Part shown: one piece after another, positions 13,701 through 26,277 of the stretch | Layout: every line of letters begins with the position of its first letter | Position numbering within the stretch: position 1 is the stretch's first letter | Origin: Paulownia fortunei | Lineage: Eukaryota; Streptophyta; Magnoliopsida; Lamiales; Paulowniaceae | Direction: 5' to 3' | Length of the DNA: 64,000 nt | NCBI GenBank assembly: GCA_019321725.1 | Contig: CM033113.1 | Span: forward strand, 6,386,001-6,450,000 | Made by a program: the position numbers and the translations under genes | The notes under the pieces: generated by a model | What the model was told of the DNA's origin: nothing | Seen by the model: only the letters and a program-made list of their open reading frames with translations | The model's database searches: none

Positions 13701-16700
13701 TTTCAGGTCACAGTGGCCTTGAGAGAATCTGGTCTAGAGTCATCAAATCTAATTCTTGGAATTGATTTTACAAAAAGTAACGAATGGACAGGTTAGTGAC
13801 AAGTATATTGTTTGACAAGAGGCTGAAAAATTTATTGCGGAACAATGGAGCATGAAAATAGTTATTTATGACCTAAATTATCTTTCAATTTATAATATTT
13901 TGATTACTGTGTTTCTGGATATAGAGCTTAAGTAATTTAAAACTTTTTTTTTTATAATTACACTTCATTGAAGAGTTAAAGAAATAATTTGGGGAATGTT
14001 TGGGTTTGTTTTCCCAAAAAATTTCATTCTCCCTTCTTTCTTCCAAAAGAAAATCAAACATGCATCACGTTCTCTATACATTTCCCTCATATATCATATT
14101 TTCCAATATATTCTTCCAAAACACATTATGCCAAAATACCTAAATAAATACAAACATTCCCTTAACCATTTATGTTCTTCACTGTTGTTGATGATGTATT
14201 GATTTCATTTTTAATACTAATTTTCGAATTGAAAAAAAAAATAAAGAAATGAGAAGGAATGCCATTGCATATTTGACATATTTAAAATATTTTGTTGTTA
14301 TTATCAATTATGCGTTTGACTGATATGCATGTCCAGGGAGTTTCTCAATTTTAATTGGAGTATAGTTTGATAAGAAGGAGAACATCTTTGTTTTTTATGC
14401 AATGCAATTTTTTTTTGTTAATATATATATATATATATAATATACACATGTATATACAGATCTGTCAATATTGTCTTCCCATTATATGATCAACTTGCAT
14501 TGTTATATGCTGGTAGCTAATGCTTTAATCTTATATCTGAAGGCAAAATTTCATTCAACAACCGTAGCCTGCACGCAATTGGCGATACACCTAATCCATA
14601 TGAAAAAGCTATATCCATCATTGGGAAGACTCTGGCCCCATTTGATGAAGACAATTTGATTCCTTGTTTTGGGTTTGGTGATGGTTAGTTTTTCTAAGTT
14701 GTTGCATCATCATTGTTATTGTTACTGTTGTTGATTTCTTTTAGGTGGATAGTTCATTAATTAACAACTAAAGGTTGTGATAATTTCTTCCCAGTTTCCT
14801 CCTTTATGGATCAAGAAGTCAACTCCTTTTCTTTTTATTTGTAGCTACTACACATGATCAGGAAGTGTTTAGCTTTCACAGTGATCACTCTCCTTGTCAT
14901 GGCTTTGAAGAAGTTTTGGGCTGCTACAAAAGAATAGTTCGAAATTTACGATTATCCGGTAAGATCTTTATTTGTTATTAGCTAATGATTACGTTTTCAC
15001 AGGGCTTAGCTATTTCTTAGTACATGTAACCTGAAGTTTTCATTCACAGGGAACTTTGAACAACATGTTCTTGTTAAATTTTGTCTATCTGTTTCTCTCT
15101 CTGTGTGTGTCTTAAGGGCCAACATCTTATGGACCGGTAGTGGATGCTGCAGTAGACATAGTGGAGAGAAGTGGTGGACAATACCATGTGTTGGTGATCA
15201 TAGCTGATGGCCAGGTGACCTCTCTCTCTTTCTCTCTGCCTCTGTCTCTTAGTCCGGTTTTCTCATTAAGGCAAACATGCTGAAAACAGTCATATGCCTC
15301 TTTGCACTCACTCACTTATCAATTATCTTATCTCATGAAGGTTACAAGAAGTGTCAATACAAGTGATGCAGAACTCAGCCCGCAAGAAGAGAGAACAATT
15401 AACGCTATAGTCAATGCGAGGTACAAAAAAATCACAGAAGTTCTCTTGTTGATTTTGTTTGGGATTATATCCATTTGATCAAAACCCATTTTTGATACGA
15501 TTTATTTTTGATACGATGTAGTTTGGAATTATCTGAGATGCATATGTTCGTATCCATGTAGCTATAAGATGCTTCAGCTATGGAATTTTGCAGATTCCAA
15601 CATCTACATTTAGGACTGGTTCTGAGCATAGGAACACGGTCCACCTGCGTGTTTCAAAGAACCTTAAACCTGAAGAATATGGGATTGATTGAATATCTGG
15701 TGCATGTAAACTTAGACTGAGAGAAAACCTTAAAACAGAACAGAAATGCCCACCATTCTTCCTTTTGAAGAGATTAAGAGAGTAAATGTTATTTCTGCAT
15801 CTGAGCAAATGACATCTTTGGATTTTGAGAATTCAAATTTGAACTCTAGCTATTTGTTCTGTGACCCGTGACATCCAGATATTACAAGGTATAACATACA
15901 TTTTTTTCTGACAAATTCATACTTATTCCAAATTTTATTACAGTGAGCCCCTCCTCTTTTTTTTTTTTTTTTTTTTTTTTTATGGAGTACTTTTTAGTAT
16001 GTGCTGACCAGACTTGGTTTATAAAAGGAATGGTTTATTAGGGAGTCTTAACACTTTAAAAGGGATTTCAGGCGTCCGGCATATAGGGCTGAGATGGTTT
16101 AGGAATCCTAGCAACCTAATCTTTGTCTTCTCTGGTCAATGCAGTTTAATTGAATTTTATCAAATAATCCTTCTGTGTTTATTTACCACTAGTAGTTTTT
16201 ATGTATTTTCCTTGATTATATGGCTTTTTGAAGAAAAAGTCTAGTAAGCCTGAAGTTGAAAGTGGCCACCCTCCATGGTAATTCTTCTTGTGCAATTTAG
16301 AATTTAATCATAAATAGACCAAGAAAGATTACACGCTTAAGTGAGACCTTTTTGCCTCCTTAACAAATTATTATTCTAGAATTTTCTCCTCTGAGGGTCG
16401 TTGTGAGCAACCTCTACTCAGCATTTATATTTTCTATGCTTTCTAGGAACAAGTTAAGTGAAAATATTGAAGTACAATATATTTGTTTTTCCATTTTTGT
16501 TATCAGTCTGCATCCTCTCTCAATTGTTCTTGTTGGTGTTGGTGATGGACCCTGGGAAGATATGAAAAAATTTGATGACAAGATCCCTGCTCGTGAATTT
16601 GACAATTTTCAGGTAATGCTCTTGCAATATATTGCTTAACATAACATAACCAAACACTTCAATAAGTAATGCTTCACTTGTCTCTTTTTCCTGTATTGGC

Positions 16701-17863
16701 AGTTTGTTAATTTTACTGCAATCATGTCCAAGTACACGTCATCTTCTGAGAAAGAGACTGCCTTTGCTCTTGCTGCACTCATGGAGATTCCCATCCAATA
16801 TAGAGCAGCTAGAGAATTTGGTATATTAGGGTATGTGCTCTCCGTATTAATGATGAATTTTTCCATGACCTTTCCATTGAACTAGGGGGTTGCTTTGATA
16901 AAGATATACAAATCTTCTCCTTTTCACTAATAAAGTAGCTTATCGACCTACTTTAGGTTTCTTGACAGTGCTGAGTTCATCATATTTATTGTTCTATTTC
17001 AAAATTCAAATATGTTGTGACATGTTCTAAACGAAGTCAGTGACCAAGCTTGATTATCATAAACCTCAAAAGATAGTAACAGAACGGCATATACTAAGCA
17101 TGAAACATATCTAAACTTATTAGCTTTTGCGTTGATAAATCTCTCTCTGTCTCTCTCTCCACTTGCATATTGGACCAAAGACGAGTGACTGGTAAAGCAA
17201 AGAAAATAGTTCCTAGGCCTCCACCAGTACCATACACTCGCCAAGCTGGATTTCCATCACGAGAGCCCAGCAATGTTTCAGCTGCTATGCAAGACGAGCG
17301 AAATCAGGTAAGGACCATTTGCAGCTTATTGATGAGTATGGAGTCTGCTGCCAAGTCAATTCACTAAATTTTCCCCATGTTAAATCCGTCGATCCAGTCA
17401 AACTTAAGCTGATACTATTTTTGTTATAAGCTACTAAATTGTAATCTGATATTTAAAATAAATTCAATGTTTGATAGGATTAAAGGCCAACGGTTGATTA
17501 TAATTTCCAATTTCCTAAATGATGGGGCTGAAATTGACCAGTTCTTTACTAAGATACCTGACAACACTGGTTAGCGCCAGTTGTTAAGATGGAATGAATT
17601 GGTTATAATGTATAATGTTTTTTAATTAATTTGATTGAAGGCCTGTCCAGTTTGCTTAACCAATGGGAAAGACTTGGCCTTCGGCTGTGGACACATGGTG
17701 AGATCCGTTAGTACAATGTTTTACGTTGCCTTAGCTAGATTAGATACAAAATGTCTTAAGTAATGACTGTTGATTGCAGACTTGCAGAGAATGCAGCTCA
17801 AGATTGTCAGACTGTCCTATTTGTCGGCAACGCATCACAAGTCGACTCAGGCTATATAATTGA
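10759..17863 (+). CDS. RGLG4: RGLG-type copine/RING E3 ubiquitin-protein ligase (RGLG3/4 group)
   Basis: This is an E3 ubiquitin ligase of the RING domain ligase family, whose Arabidopsis members act in jasmonate, ABA and drought signalling. Exons are 10759-11064, 13707-13791, 14543-14683, 14845-14958, 15117-15214, 15341-15420, 16507-16612, 16703-16830, 17181-17307, 17641-17697 and 17780-17863. They join in frame to 441 aa. After a Ser/Asn-rich N-terminus (about 1-90) comes a copine/VWA domain (about 95-350) with the MIDAS-like segment DFTKSNEWTG and the block PCFGFGD. The C-terminal C3HC4 RING uses C397, C400, C411, H413, C416, C419, C426 and C429. The start at 10759 gives Met-Gly, suiting N-myristoylation and plasma-membrane attachment. 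An in-frame ATG at 10702 would add 19 unrelated residues and hide this. Intron 1 is 2.6 kb. RGLG4 is preferred over RGLG3 by remembered synteny. Confidence 0.93.
14419..14440. repeat. AT dinucleotide microsatellite in RGLG intron 2
   Basis: About ten AT units lie about 100 bp before the exon 3 acceptor. Confidence 0.85.
15957..15981. repeat. Poly-T tract in RGLG intron 6
   Basis: An uninterrupted run of more than 20 T lies in the 1.1 kb intron between exons 6 and 7. The length may be affected by sequencing slippage. Confidence 0.8.
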
Positions 17864-18748
17864 TGATTTGAAAGGTTTCTGGAAGTGTGTATTATTACGT
17901 GTAGGCTCATGAAAACATTATCTGCGTATGCGCCTGGCTTTTGTAATGGTTCTGATATAATAAATCTATCCTTGAGGTTCCTACAGAAGCACAATGTCGG
18001 GGAAATAATTATTTTTTTCTTTCCTCTCCTTTTCCTTTTCATTTGTTGCTTCTTAAGGAATTGTGATATTGTAATGTGTATTTTAGAAGTGGCATCAGGT
18101 ACTAACAACTAAGTTGGGAAGTTGTGTTGTGTACTTTGTACGTGTAGTGATACTATAAGTAAATATGATATGCTTTCTTCCATTCAAGTTTTTGTATTCT
18201 GTATATGTTACACACAAGGAAAGTAAATGCAGAGATGATTCCAAGTATTCATCTTGCTGGCTATGTTTATATTTTCTAGCAGTCCTGCCCCATTTCTTAT
18301 TGAAGCTTTCCTCGTCTTGCCTGGCGATGCAACGTGCATGCTAATTGGTCAAGGAAATACGCTGGAACTTCCCCTTTTTTGGGCCAGACAAAGATAAGAA
18401 GGCGGATGCTATAACTTTCCCTTTTTGGGCTGGGCACGACTCGTCTTCCTTGACAAATTAATACTTAGTCCTTGCCAAACAAAAATAAAATAAAATTGGT
18501 GTTAAATCAGATTGCAAATAAATTTCAATTCCCGACGCACATCCTTCTCAAGAACCTCGTTCACATATAATTTCCTATTAAAACAACCAGTATCAAGTGT
18601 GTGCTTAAGATCGGTAAACAAAATCACTTCATTTGAACAAAATACACCTGATACTGCTGGACTAATCAGCAGACCAGCACAAAACAAATCAAAATTCCTC
18701 TTTCCTGTGTCATTAACATCTACTGAGAACAAAATGCTACCTTACAGT
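17864..18748. other. Tail-to-tail spacer between RGLG and the small membrane protein gene
   Basis: This stretch should hold the 3' untranslated regions of two convergent genes. AATAAA-like strings are present near 17958 (plus) and 18480-18495 (either strand). No coding exon was seen. Open frames overlapping 18512-18841 on the plus strand are shadows of the minus-strand terminal exon. Confidence 0.6.
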
Positions 18749-20256
18749 CTACTTCTGTTCCTTCTTAACTTCATCGCCACTTGGCTTTGGGACTGGTTGA
18801 ATTCTCACATATGGGTTTCTAGTGAGTGTCTCTCCCCTTAAAGCAGCAACATATCTGTCATTCGTATCCTCTCTCCTCTTCAGTTCCGCAAGGTACTCCG
18901 CCAGCCGCTCTTGATTAACTTTACCCATTTTCTGATCATCACAACCTCATAAGTTTTTGCAATGGCGTCCGACATAAAGTAATACTCAATGGTAATCATA
19001 AGATGCTGCAGAGAAAAAACTAGAGAGGAGATTGCATCTCCTCTAATCGCAAACTTCACAAAAATTCAATTATTTCTTCAATTATTTGATTCAAAATGCT
19101 AAAGGAATTAATGAAAACAATAAATTCGAAGTCCTACCCTCTTCACTCTGATTGATATGCATCTATTTTTCCTTGATTTATATGTATGATTTATTTTGAA
19201 CAGAACACAATTTGTATGCAATACAGTAAACGTAAGACATTAAAAGTATCTGAGAAAATCTTGATGCGTGGATTCTAAAGGAATTAATAAAAACAATAAA
19301 TTCGAAGTCCTACTCTCTTTACCCTGATTGATATGCATCTCTTTTTCCTTGATTGATGTATGATTTATTTTGAACAGAACACAATTTGTATGCAATACAG
19401 TTAATGTAAGGTATTAAAAGTATCTGAGAAAATCTTGATGCGTGGATTCTACTTATCATGATATAGAACTTTAGGGGCTATCATTGGAAGCGGGGAAGTT
19501 GGATATGATGGCAATTTAAGTTATCAACTATTTCCTTGAAAAATCTAGCATAAAAAAAAAAAAAAAAGTTTTAAAAAGCTAGCTGCATAATCTAGATTTA
19601 TGGGAAGGGAAGGGAAGACCCCTGTTCCAAACCAAGCATCACCTCTTATTAAATGAAAAAAATAGATTAAGTTCTTCTGTTTGTGGAATGATTGTTTGCT
19701 TAAAGCTGGTTCTTTAGATAGATAACTTCGCACATTCTAGAAATCAGGAGACTGAAGAAAAAGAAAAATCCAAATCAAACCTTGATCCGGCACAATTTAC
19801 TTTTAATCGATTGACCTAATTACCACAGCTTATACAACTCTTTCAAACACCATATATCACAAATCAGGCAAGCTATTAAATGATGAAACCTCGTAATACG
19901 CATTGAATTACGCTTGGGTGATATGCATCAATTTAATACCGCCAGTTCAAACCACAGATCACATTTAATTATTTATAATCTCCTACAAATATAACACAAA
20001 GAAATAGTGGTACACAAGAAATTGGAAGGGAATCGGAAGGAAGCAGAGGGGTTACCAGGGATTCGGGTCGGGCGGACTGGCGGAGCTTGGCTTCGAGTTC
20101 GGGGTTGCTAGAATTGGTAAGCTGCATGACGCAATAGCCAATAATCCCCGGAACAACGCCGCACACGGTGGCGAAGGCGAAGAAGAAGGGCTTCGAATCC
20201 CTCGTCTTCGTCACTAGCCATCTCCACGTCTGGCTCTTCTCCCACAGCAACGACAT
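18749..20256 (-). CDS. Conserved small plant membrane protein of unknown function (127 aa)
   Basis: Two minus-strand exons, 20056-20256 and 18749-18931, join in phase 0 to 127 aa. The N-terminus is MSLLWEKSQTWRW, followed by a basic stretch and one hydrophobic segment (about residues 24-46, FFFAFATVCGVVPGIIGY), suggesting a single-pass membrane protein. The C-terminal half is charged and probably helical, with NQERLAEYLAELKRRED then a Pro-rich basic tail ending KKEQK. I recognise it only as a widespread plant unknown-protein type. By remembered synteny the Arabidopsis counterpart may be At1g79390, without an assigned role. The start is the only ATG that places the whole conserved N-terminus in frame. 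The single intron carries a 176-bp tandem duplication. The gene converges with RGLG. Confidence 0.85.
19101..19450. repeat. Tandem duplication, period 176 bp, in the small membrane protein intron
   Basis: The segment beginning AAAGGAATTAATGAAAACAA at 19101 recurs at 19277 with few changes. Both copies end TCTTGATGCGTGGATTCT. Copies are roughly 19101-19276 and 19277-19450, in head-to-tail order. Confidence 0.9.
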
Positions 20257-23200
20257 TCTAGATTCTTCTTCTTTCCTCCGATCGTAAAATGGGATTTCTC
20301 AAACCTAAGTTAATCTTAATCACTGTACATATAATTCTGTCGAATCGTGATTGCGACTTAAAAAAATCGCATTTGTTTAAAGTCGGTGGATACAGGAAGT
20401 TAGTCTTGGGCTAAACTCTTCTAGGCCCACCGACCAAGAAGTCCAGCCCAATAGTATTTGCAGAGGAAAAGCCAAAATGAAACTCCAGAGGCCCAAACTG
20501 AGACTTTGAACCGCCGGTTAATTTTTTTTACATAAGGTAGTTTCAGTGGGAAGTTTATTTATTTATTTAATTTTTTTTGTAAGTCTGGTACATTTTTAGT
20601 GTAGCACACCAATTATATTTTAAATCGTTCGAAATTACAAAATAGAAAGTTTTATGATCTTATCTCCACCATGTATGGCAGAAATAAAATATGAGAAAAC
20701 TATGAGTTGAAAATTCATTACTCAAACGGCGAATTACAAATAGGCTAATAAAGGAAAAACTAAAATTTTCACCAAAATATATTTTAATAAGAGAAAATAG
20801 AAAAATAAATAAAATCTAAACAACACTAAATGCCATGGTCCTAATATGTGTGTAGATCACACAGTTCCAGGTTGGGTGAGACAGATAACACAAAAAACAG
20901 TGACTCCTAATATTACATAAAATTTTCCTTGAAAATAGGAGGGCTTGTAAAAATTATGTCTTAATTATATATTAAATATTTAACTAAATTGATATGCCAA
21001 CAATGCGGTTAAAAATTGAGTTATTTATATCTACCACCGGTAAGGTTTTACCTTTCTCTAATAATTGGATTTTTAGCATTGCCCTTACCTATAACGTTTT
21101 TTGATTAAATTTTAAACACCAAAATACCCAAACCTAATAATCGGAACGATCAAGAGGCCTAATTCCACGTCATCTACTTTAATACTATTTTAATCCATTT
21201 AAACACGATGACATCATCATCTTATCATATACATTTCTAACGATTCATAAATTTTTTAATTTATTTAAATAGTATTCAAGTGAATTATATTAAAATTTTA
21301 CCCTCCCACGTAAAGAGGTTTGTGATCATTAAATGTGCATATAATGATGTCATAAAATTAAATACTAATAACACCATATGTTATCTGTCGATTCATAATT
21401 TTATTATTATATCATTTATTTAAATAGTATTTAAATATATCTATAAGAAAATTCAATATATATTTAATAACTTTCTAAAATAAAATAATATATCATTAAA
21501 TATAATACAACAATTTACCATTCATTAAAATAGTAATCACTTGAATAGCTTGGAATGAGCCCTCATCTGGCAACCTTCCGTTTGTATAACATTCCAAAAA
21601 CAGGCCATTTTCGGAGCCTCCATTACCCAATGAATTATTGTGCTCAAAAGTGCGCAATGGGCCCCCCACTGTCATACATAAACAAATAATCACTCGGCTA
21701 TGCTAACGTAAGCTCGTGTGAAACCGTTTAGTGCTGAAGACTCGACATTAAGTATTTTTTTTTAAACATTACTTTAAGACAATAATATAAAATTTTATAA
21801 AATATCAACTTTTATTCAAAACTACGTGGCCAATCAAATATGACTTTTAATCTTGAGATGAAGATATATTCGCGCTTAAATTAATACTTTCCCATTAGCT
21901 CATTTTCTCTTTGTAAGATTAAATTAAAAACATAAAAAAAAAAAAAAAAAAACTTTCATATTTTCAATTTTTATCAAAATTGCATGGACGGATCGTCATG
22001 TAACTGGCTGAATTTCTTAATTACACATACACACAAAAAATAAAATAAAATAAAATAAAAATTTCGAAATCAACAAGTAGCCGTTGAATTCATACATAAC
22101 TTGAAGCTGTTATTGTCTCTTTCCTTTTCTAAGTTGATGTAGCTTGCGATAAATCTTTACGACTTAGGGAAGGGCGGTCGGTAAAAGATGAAAGAAAGGG
22201 TCTTTCGGCAGAGACAAAAAAAGAGACATCGCTATTAATGGGGGAAAGACTGAGAGTCGATCGCCATGTCCTATTTTATAAATAATCCTTTCAAATCAGC
22301 GTCCTATTTTTGTTCCTTTGCCTCTAAACGCAGTCCATCGACAAGGTGCAATTTTTATTGGTAAAAAAGAATAATATAAGTTGGGCTAAGTTAATTGATG
22401 ATTGAATTTGAGTTGCTTAAAATGGAAACTCTTATTTGCAATTAGTAAGGGAAAACAAATGGACTAAGAATGTAATAAATGTATATGACCATACAAATAT
22501 GTGACATTGTCAATCCCATAAATTTAGTATTGTGATATATATACATACACATTGTACGTATGTAGATGCAATTGAGTTAGAATACACGACGTTAGACGTT
22601 GGAGTGCTAAGTACAGTAATGTCCAGGAAAAGAGGCAACATTAACCATAACAATAAATATGTATTGAACCCAAATATACGATCTCGAAGAACAAAGTAAC
22701 ATTCAAGTTCTAGAATACAAATAACCAATTGGAATCATGTAAAATAAAATAAAAAAATGTCTAATAATCAAAATTCATTAAAACATCAAGATAATTGCAA
22801 GGTAACTATCTGCTAACACATATCTAAAATAAGGTGCACATATTTGCTTATAATATATACAATGACATGTCCACTTACAATTGATTAGAGAATGATTAAT
22901 TAGTACGCCACTATTTATAGTACTTTATAAATATAAACAAATTTTGCATTCGAATCCACATGCAATGAATTCGTGTATCTTGTATCAAATATTCAATATA
23001 TGTTCACTAATTATAACATGTAATTATAACCTAAGTCAAACAAAACAATTCACATATTAGTACTACACATAGCCTTAGGTTAAAGCATATATATTTTTGT
23101 AGATTTGATTCAATGAACCAAGTGAAACGAGGGTCACTCTCAGTAAAAAATGACTAATCCTTGGTGTACCTAGTTGCCAAATTAATCACGAACAAACAAG

Positions 23201-23811
23201 AATTTTGAAGAGCGGCTTTCCACTTTTCCTCCCATTATCTCAAAAACACATGGTGCGAATCACAAGCAAATGATCTCACATCCATTGCCCACCACAATAA
23301 AAATTGCTGTATGTAACTTTTTTCCAATTTTAGTTACAAATAATCCAAATATACTACCAAACCAAAGTTCTCAACTCCTTTTTTGTCTTTTTTTTTTTTT
23401 TTTTTTCATTCATCATATATCTGATGGGCTTACATATAATTTCATCGCATGTCACGTGTTGTACTGTACAAGGTTTTTTTGCAAGTATACTGCAAAAAAA
23501 AAAGAAAGGGCACAGAGAGACCAGTCAAAGATAGGGTTATGTAATGATTATACAGTTTGTTAGTATATCTTTTTAGCCTTGTGAAAATGATATTTTAAGG
23601 AAAGGGAACTAAAAGAACTAAAAAACAGAAAAGGAAAAGTAGAGATTGGTGGACAGGAAAAATCAAAAGGACAAAAAAGCAAAGGGGGTGGGGGATGATG
23701 GGGTGCCAGGTAGTTTTGTTCAGCTCCTTCAACTGTTGAATGATCAAAGTGTGTTTTTTCCTCCTTTGGGATATTGTAAAGTTTGAGAGAATTTGCGCCT
23801 CATTTATGGAA

Positions 23812-23855
23812 CCCCCCCCCCCCCCCCCCCAACACACACACACACACACACACAC
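23812..23855. repeat. Poly-C run followed by AC microsatellite
   Basis: About 19 consecutive C are followed directly by about 12 AC units. On the minus strand this is a G-run next to TG repeats. Copy number is likely unstable and may be misassembled. Confidence 0.9.
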
Positions 23856-24524
23856 ATTGTCACTCCAATTATTCAATTTTATACTAAGTTTGAGATAATT
23901 TTTTTCTTTAGCAGTTCATATTTTGTTTCTGTAAAGAATTACAAGAGGGGCCTCCTTGTAGTTGATTTAGTGCTCAAAGAGTCATAGACATGACTTGATA
24001 AACTAGTAATGACAAATTAGATGTGGTAAGTTTTGTCTAATTTAATCCAAACGCCCACACAATTAGTATCGTTAATCTATATATAACCAACGTGATAATA
24101 GAAATTTTTAAAATTTTGTTTTATTTGCTAAACAAGTGCTTAATTCTCCATTAGTTTTGATGATATTGCTGTCAAATTGGAATATTTTTCCATCATATTT
24201 CCTATAATTAAAAGATGAATTCAATTAGAATTGTTATTTTAAAGGAAATTAGATGCCTTTTACTTAAAACAAGAACGTGATTAAGAGGCAAGAATTTTAT
24301 TTTTTAATTTTGTGAATTACTTATCAAAATTAAAGCTACGGTCCAAAATGGAGTGGAGCCACCATTTTGGTTCTTCTGCTATTAGTGAAAATAGAAATTG
24401 GTGCATGAAAACATTTTTATATTATCTCTTGTCATGTGTTTCACACACAACACACAGTCAAGAATACCTTGTGGCCGCACATGAGAGACTCTACGAAAAA
24501 AGATGTATAGATTACAACTTACAA

Positions 24525-25195
24525 GTATAGTATCTATACCTATATGTATGGTATACATTCTAGACTACCTATTTGAAGTTGTACAGTTAAAATTATATTA
24601 TATTTGAATAGTATATATATGTATTAATAATTAAAAAATATTTTTATTTTTTTTTATATATTTTAAAATTTTTAATGCTCGTATTGTACTTATATAATAC
24701 TTGGTGAATAACATTCTATTTTAATAAATATTTATAATATTTCAATATAATATAGTAATTATTTAAAAATTATTTATAGAAATTAATGGAATATAATATA
24801 AATAGGAAATATAAATAAAAATCCTAATAAATTATAATTATACTAATTATTATTAAATATTTATATTTAAGTTATGCCATAATTTTAAATTAATATAATA
24901 ATATATAAATATATATATATTTTATATAATTTAAAATAAAATATAAATACAATTCATATAAAAATAATACTAAAAATAAACTATATTTTTATTGCCAAAT
25001 AATATATTTTTACATTCATATTTTACTCATACATAAATGAATTGGTATATTATTTATTTCTATATTTTTTTATCAAATCAAATAACTTTTAATCAAAATT
25101 TATAATATACATATTCATATATATTAAATATCGAAAAAAATTAGGGTTGTACGTAGGTAGGGCAATCTATTTATAGTATGGTATAGTATAGTATA
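24525..25195. repeat. Possible AT-rich fold-back/MITE-like element
   Basis: The left end (CTATACCTATATGTATGG...GACTACCTATTTGAAGTTGTACAG) and the reverse complement of the right end (CTATACCATACTATAAATAG...CCCTACCTACGTACAACC) share a similar order of words. The interior is almost entirely A/T, where matches by chance are common, so only the ends support the call. Confidence 0.35.
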
Positions 25196-25461
25196 CTCAC
25201 AGAATAGAAGAATGTGTAATGATTGCATGTGATCTCATGATAAGAGCAAAAGGGCAGCGGGGGTGTGTGATTGGATGGGTATTGCGTGTTGTGGGGAAGG
25301 GTCGGTGGGTTGGCCCATGCAGCCTTTCTGCGGGCCCCCCTCATTTTTGTTAGTAACTGAGCAGACAAAAGCACTGAAAGCTTCTTCTTCTCCATCTCTG
25401 CTTTCACACAGTCACCCAATCATACTTGACAAGAATCTTGTAAAGCTCCCCAAAAACTACT

Positions 25462-25486
25462 CTCCCTCCCTCCCTCCCTCCCTCTC
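25462..25486. repeat. CCCT tetranucleotide microsatellite
   Basis: About five to six CCCT units lie roughly 800 bp upstream of the NAC gene start. The minus strand reads AGGG repeats and is a possible quadruplex former. Confidence 0.8.
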
Positions 25487-26108
25487 TTAGTGGTCTCATT
25501 AGTTATCATTTCCAAATTGATTCTCTGGCATTAACTAATCAGAAAAACATTAATCCCCTCCATTTCAAAAATTTGGTTCAATCTATACATGTTTTAAATG
25601 AATTTTTTTAAAAAATATAAATATTTTATATTTTTATTTTATTATTCTTAAAATTAGTCATTGGGAACTAATTGTGTCAAATTATTAATTTAATTGAGAG
25701 GATGTAATAATATTGAGACAAAAAATATTGAAAATTTTATTTATGTACACATGGATCGTAAACTTCATTTTTTAGTGCAATAGTGCATGTATGGAGTCTG
25801 TGGTAATTCACAGTAAGTACATTTAAATCTTCTATACGTAGAAGTCTACGACGGAGTATCTTTAGTTATTTAATGTAATGCAAGAAAAATGTCTGGGTTC
25901 ATACTAGCAATATTGGATTAATTAGATGTACCATGATGTCTTGTGAACTGTTTAATTGCCTTAAAAGTGTGAACTCATTAAACCTTCAACATGAGAATTA
26001 AAAAAAAAAAAAAAAAGCTAAAAAAGAAATAAAATACATAATTGTAGATGCAAAAAAGACATAGGATGATGAGAACCACTTTAATGGCTTTTGATCCCCA
26101 ACAGTGGC

Positions 26109-26120
26109 CTATATATAATA
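26109..26120 (+). promoter_or_regulatory. Candidate TATA box for the NAC gene
   Basis: CTATATATAATA lies about 165 bp before the ATG at 26278, a normal spacing for a plant TATA box plus short leader. Confidence 0.4.
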
Positions 26121-26277
26121 TAAGTTCCAATGTTGTCCAACCCCAGTTGACAGTAATTTCCCTAACTCTCTATTTCTTTCCTTCTTTCCCAAAAATACAC
26201 ATTCGAAATCTGGGGTTTTTTGAGCATTCAGCATTTGCCAGTAAGCACTACTGCAGTTTATACAGTTATAGTACATT

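Larger units (their letters stand above)
20257..26277. other. AT-rich intergenic spacer (about 6 kb)
   Basis: No credible exon was found on either strand. Contents are a partial local repeat (CGATTCATAA...TTATTTAAATAGTATT at about 21241 and 21389), poly-A near 21933-21950, a C-run plus AC microsatellite at 23812-23855, a very AT-rich possible fold-back at about 24525-25195, and a CCCT repeat at 25462-25486. The last few hundred bases are the NAC promoter. Confidence 0.6.

Noticed and set aside
23595..23987. Frames with poly-Gly or poly-Pro across the C-run and AC repeat
   Set aside because: They are generated by simple repeats.
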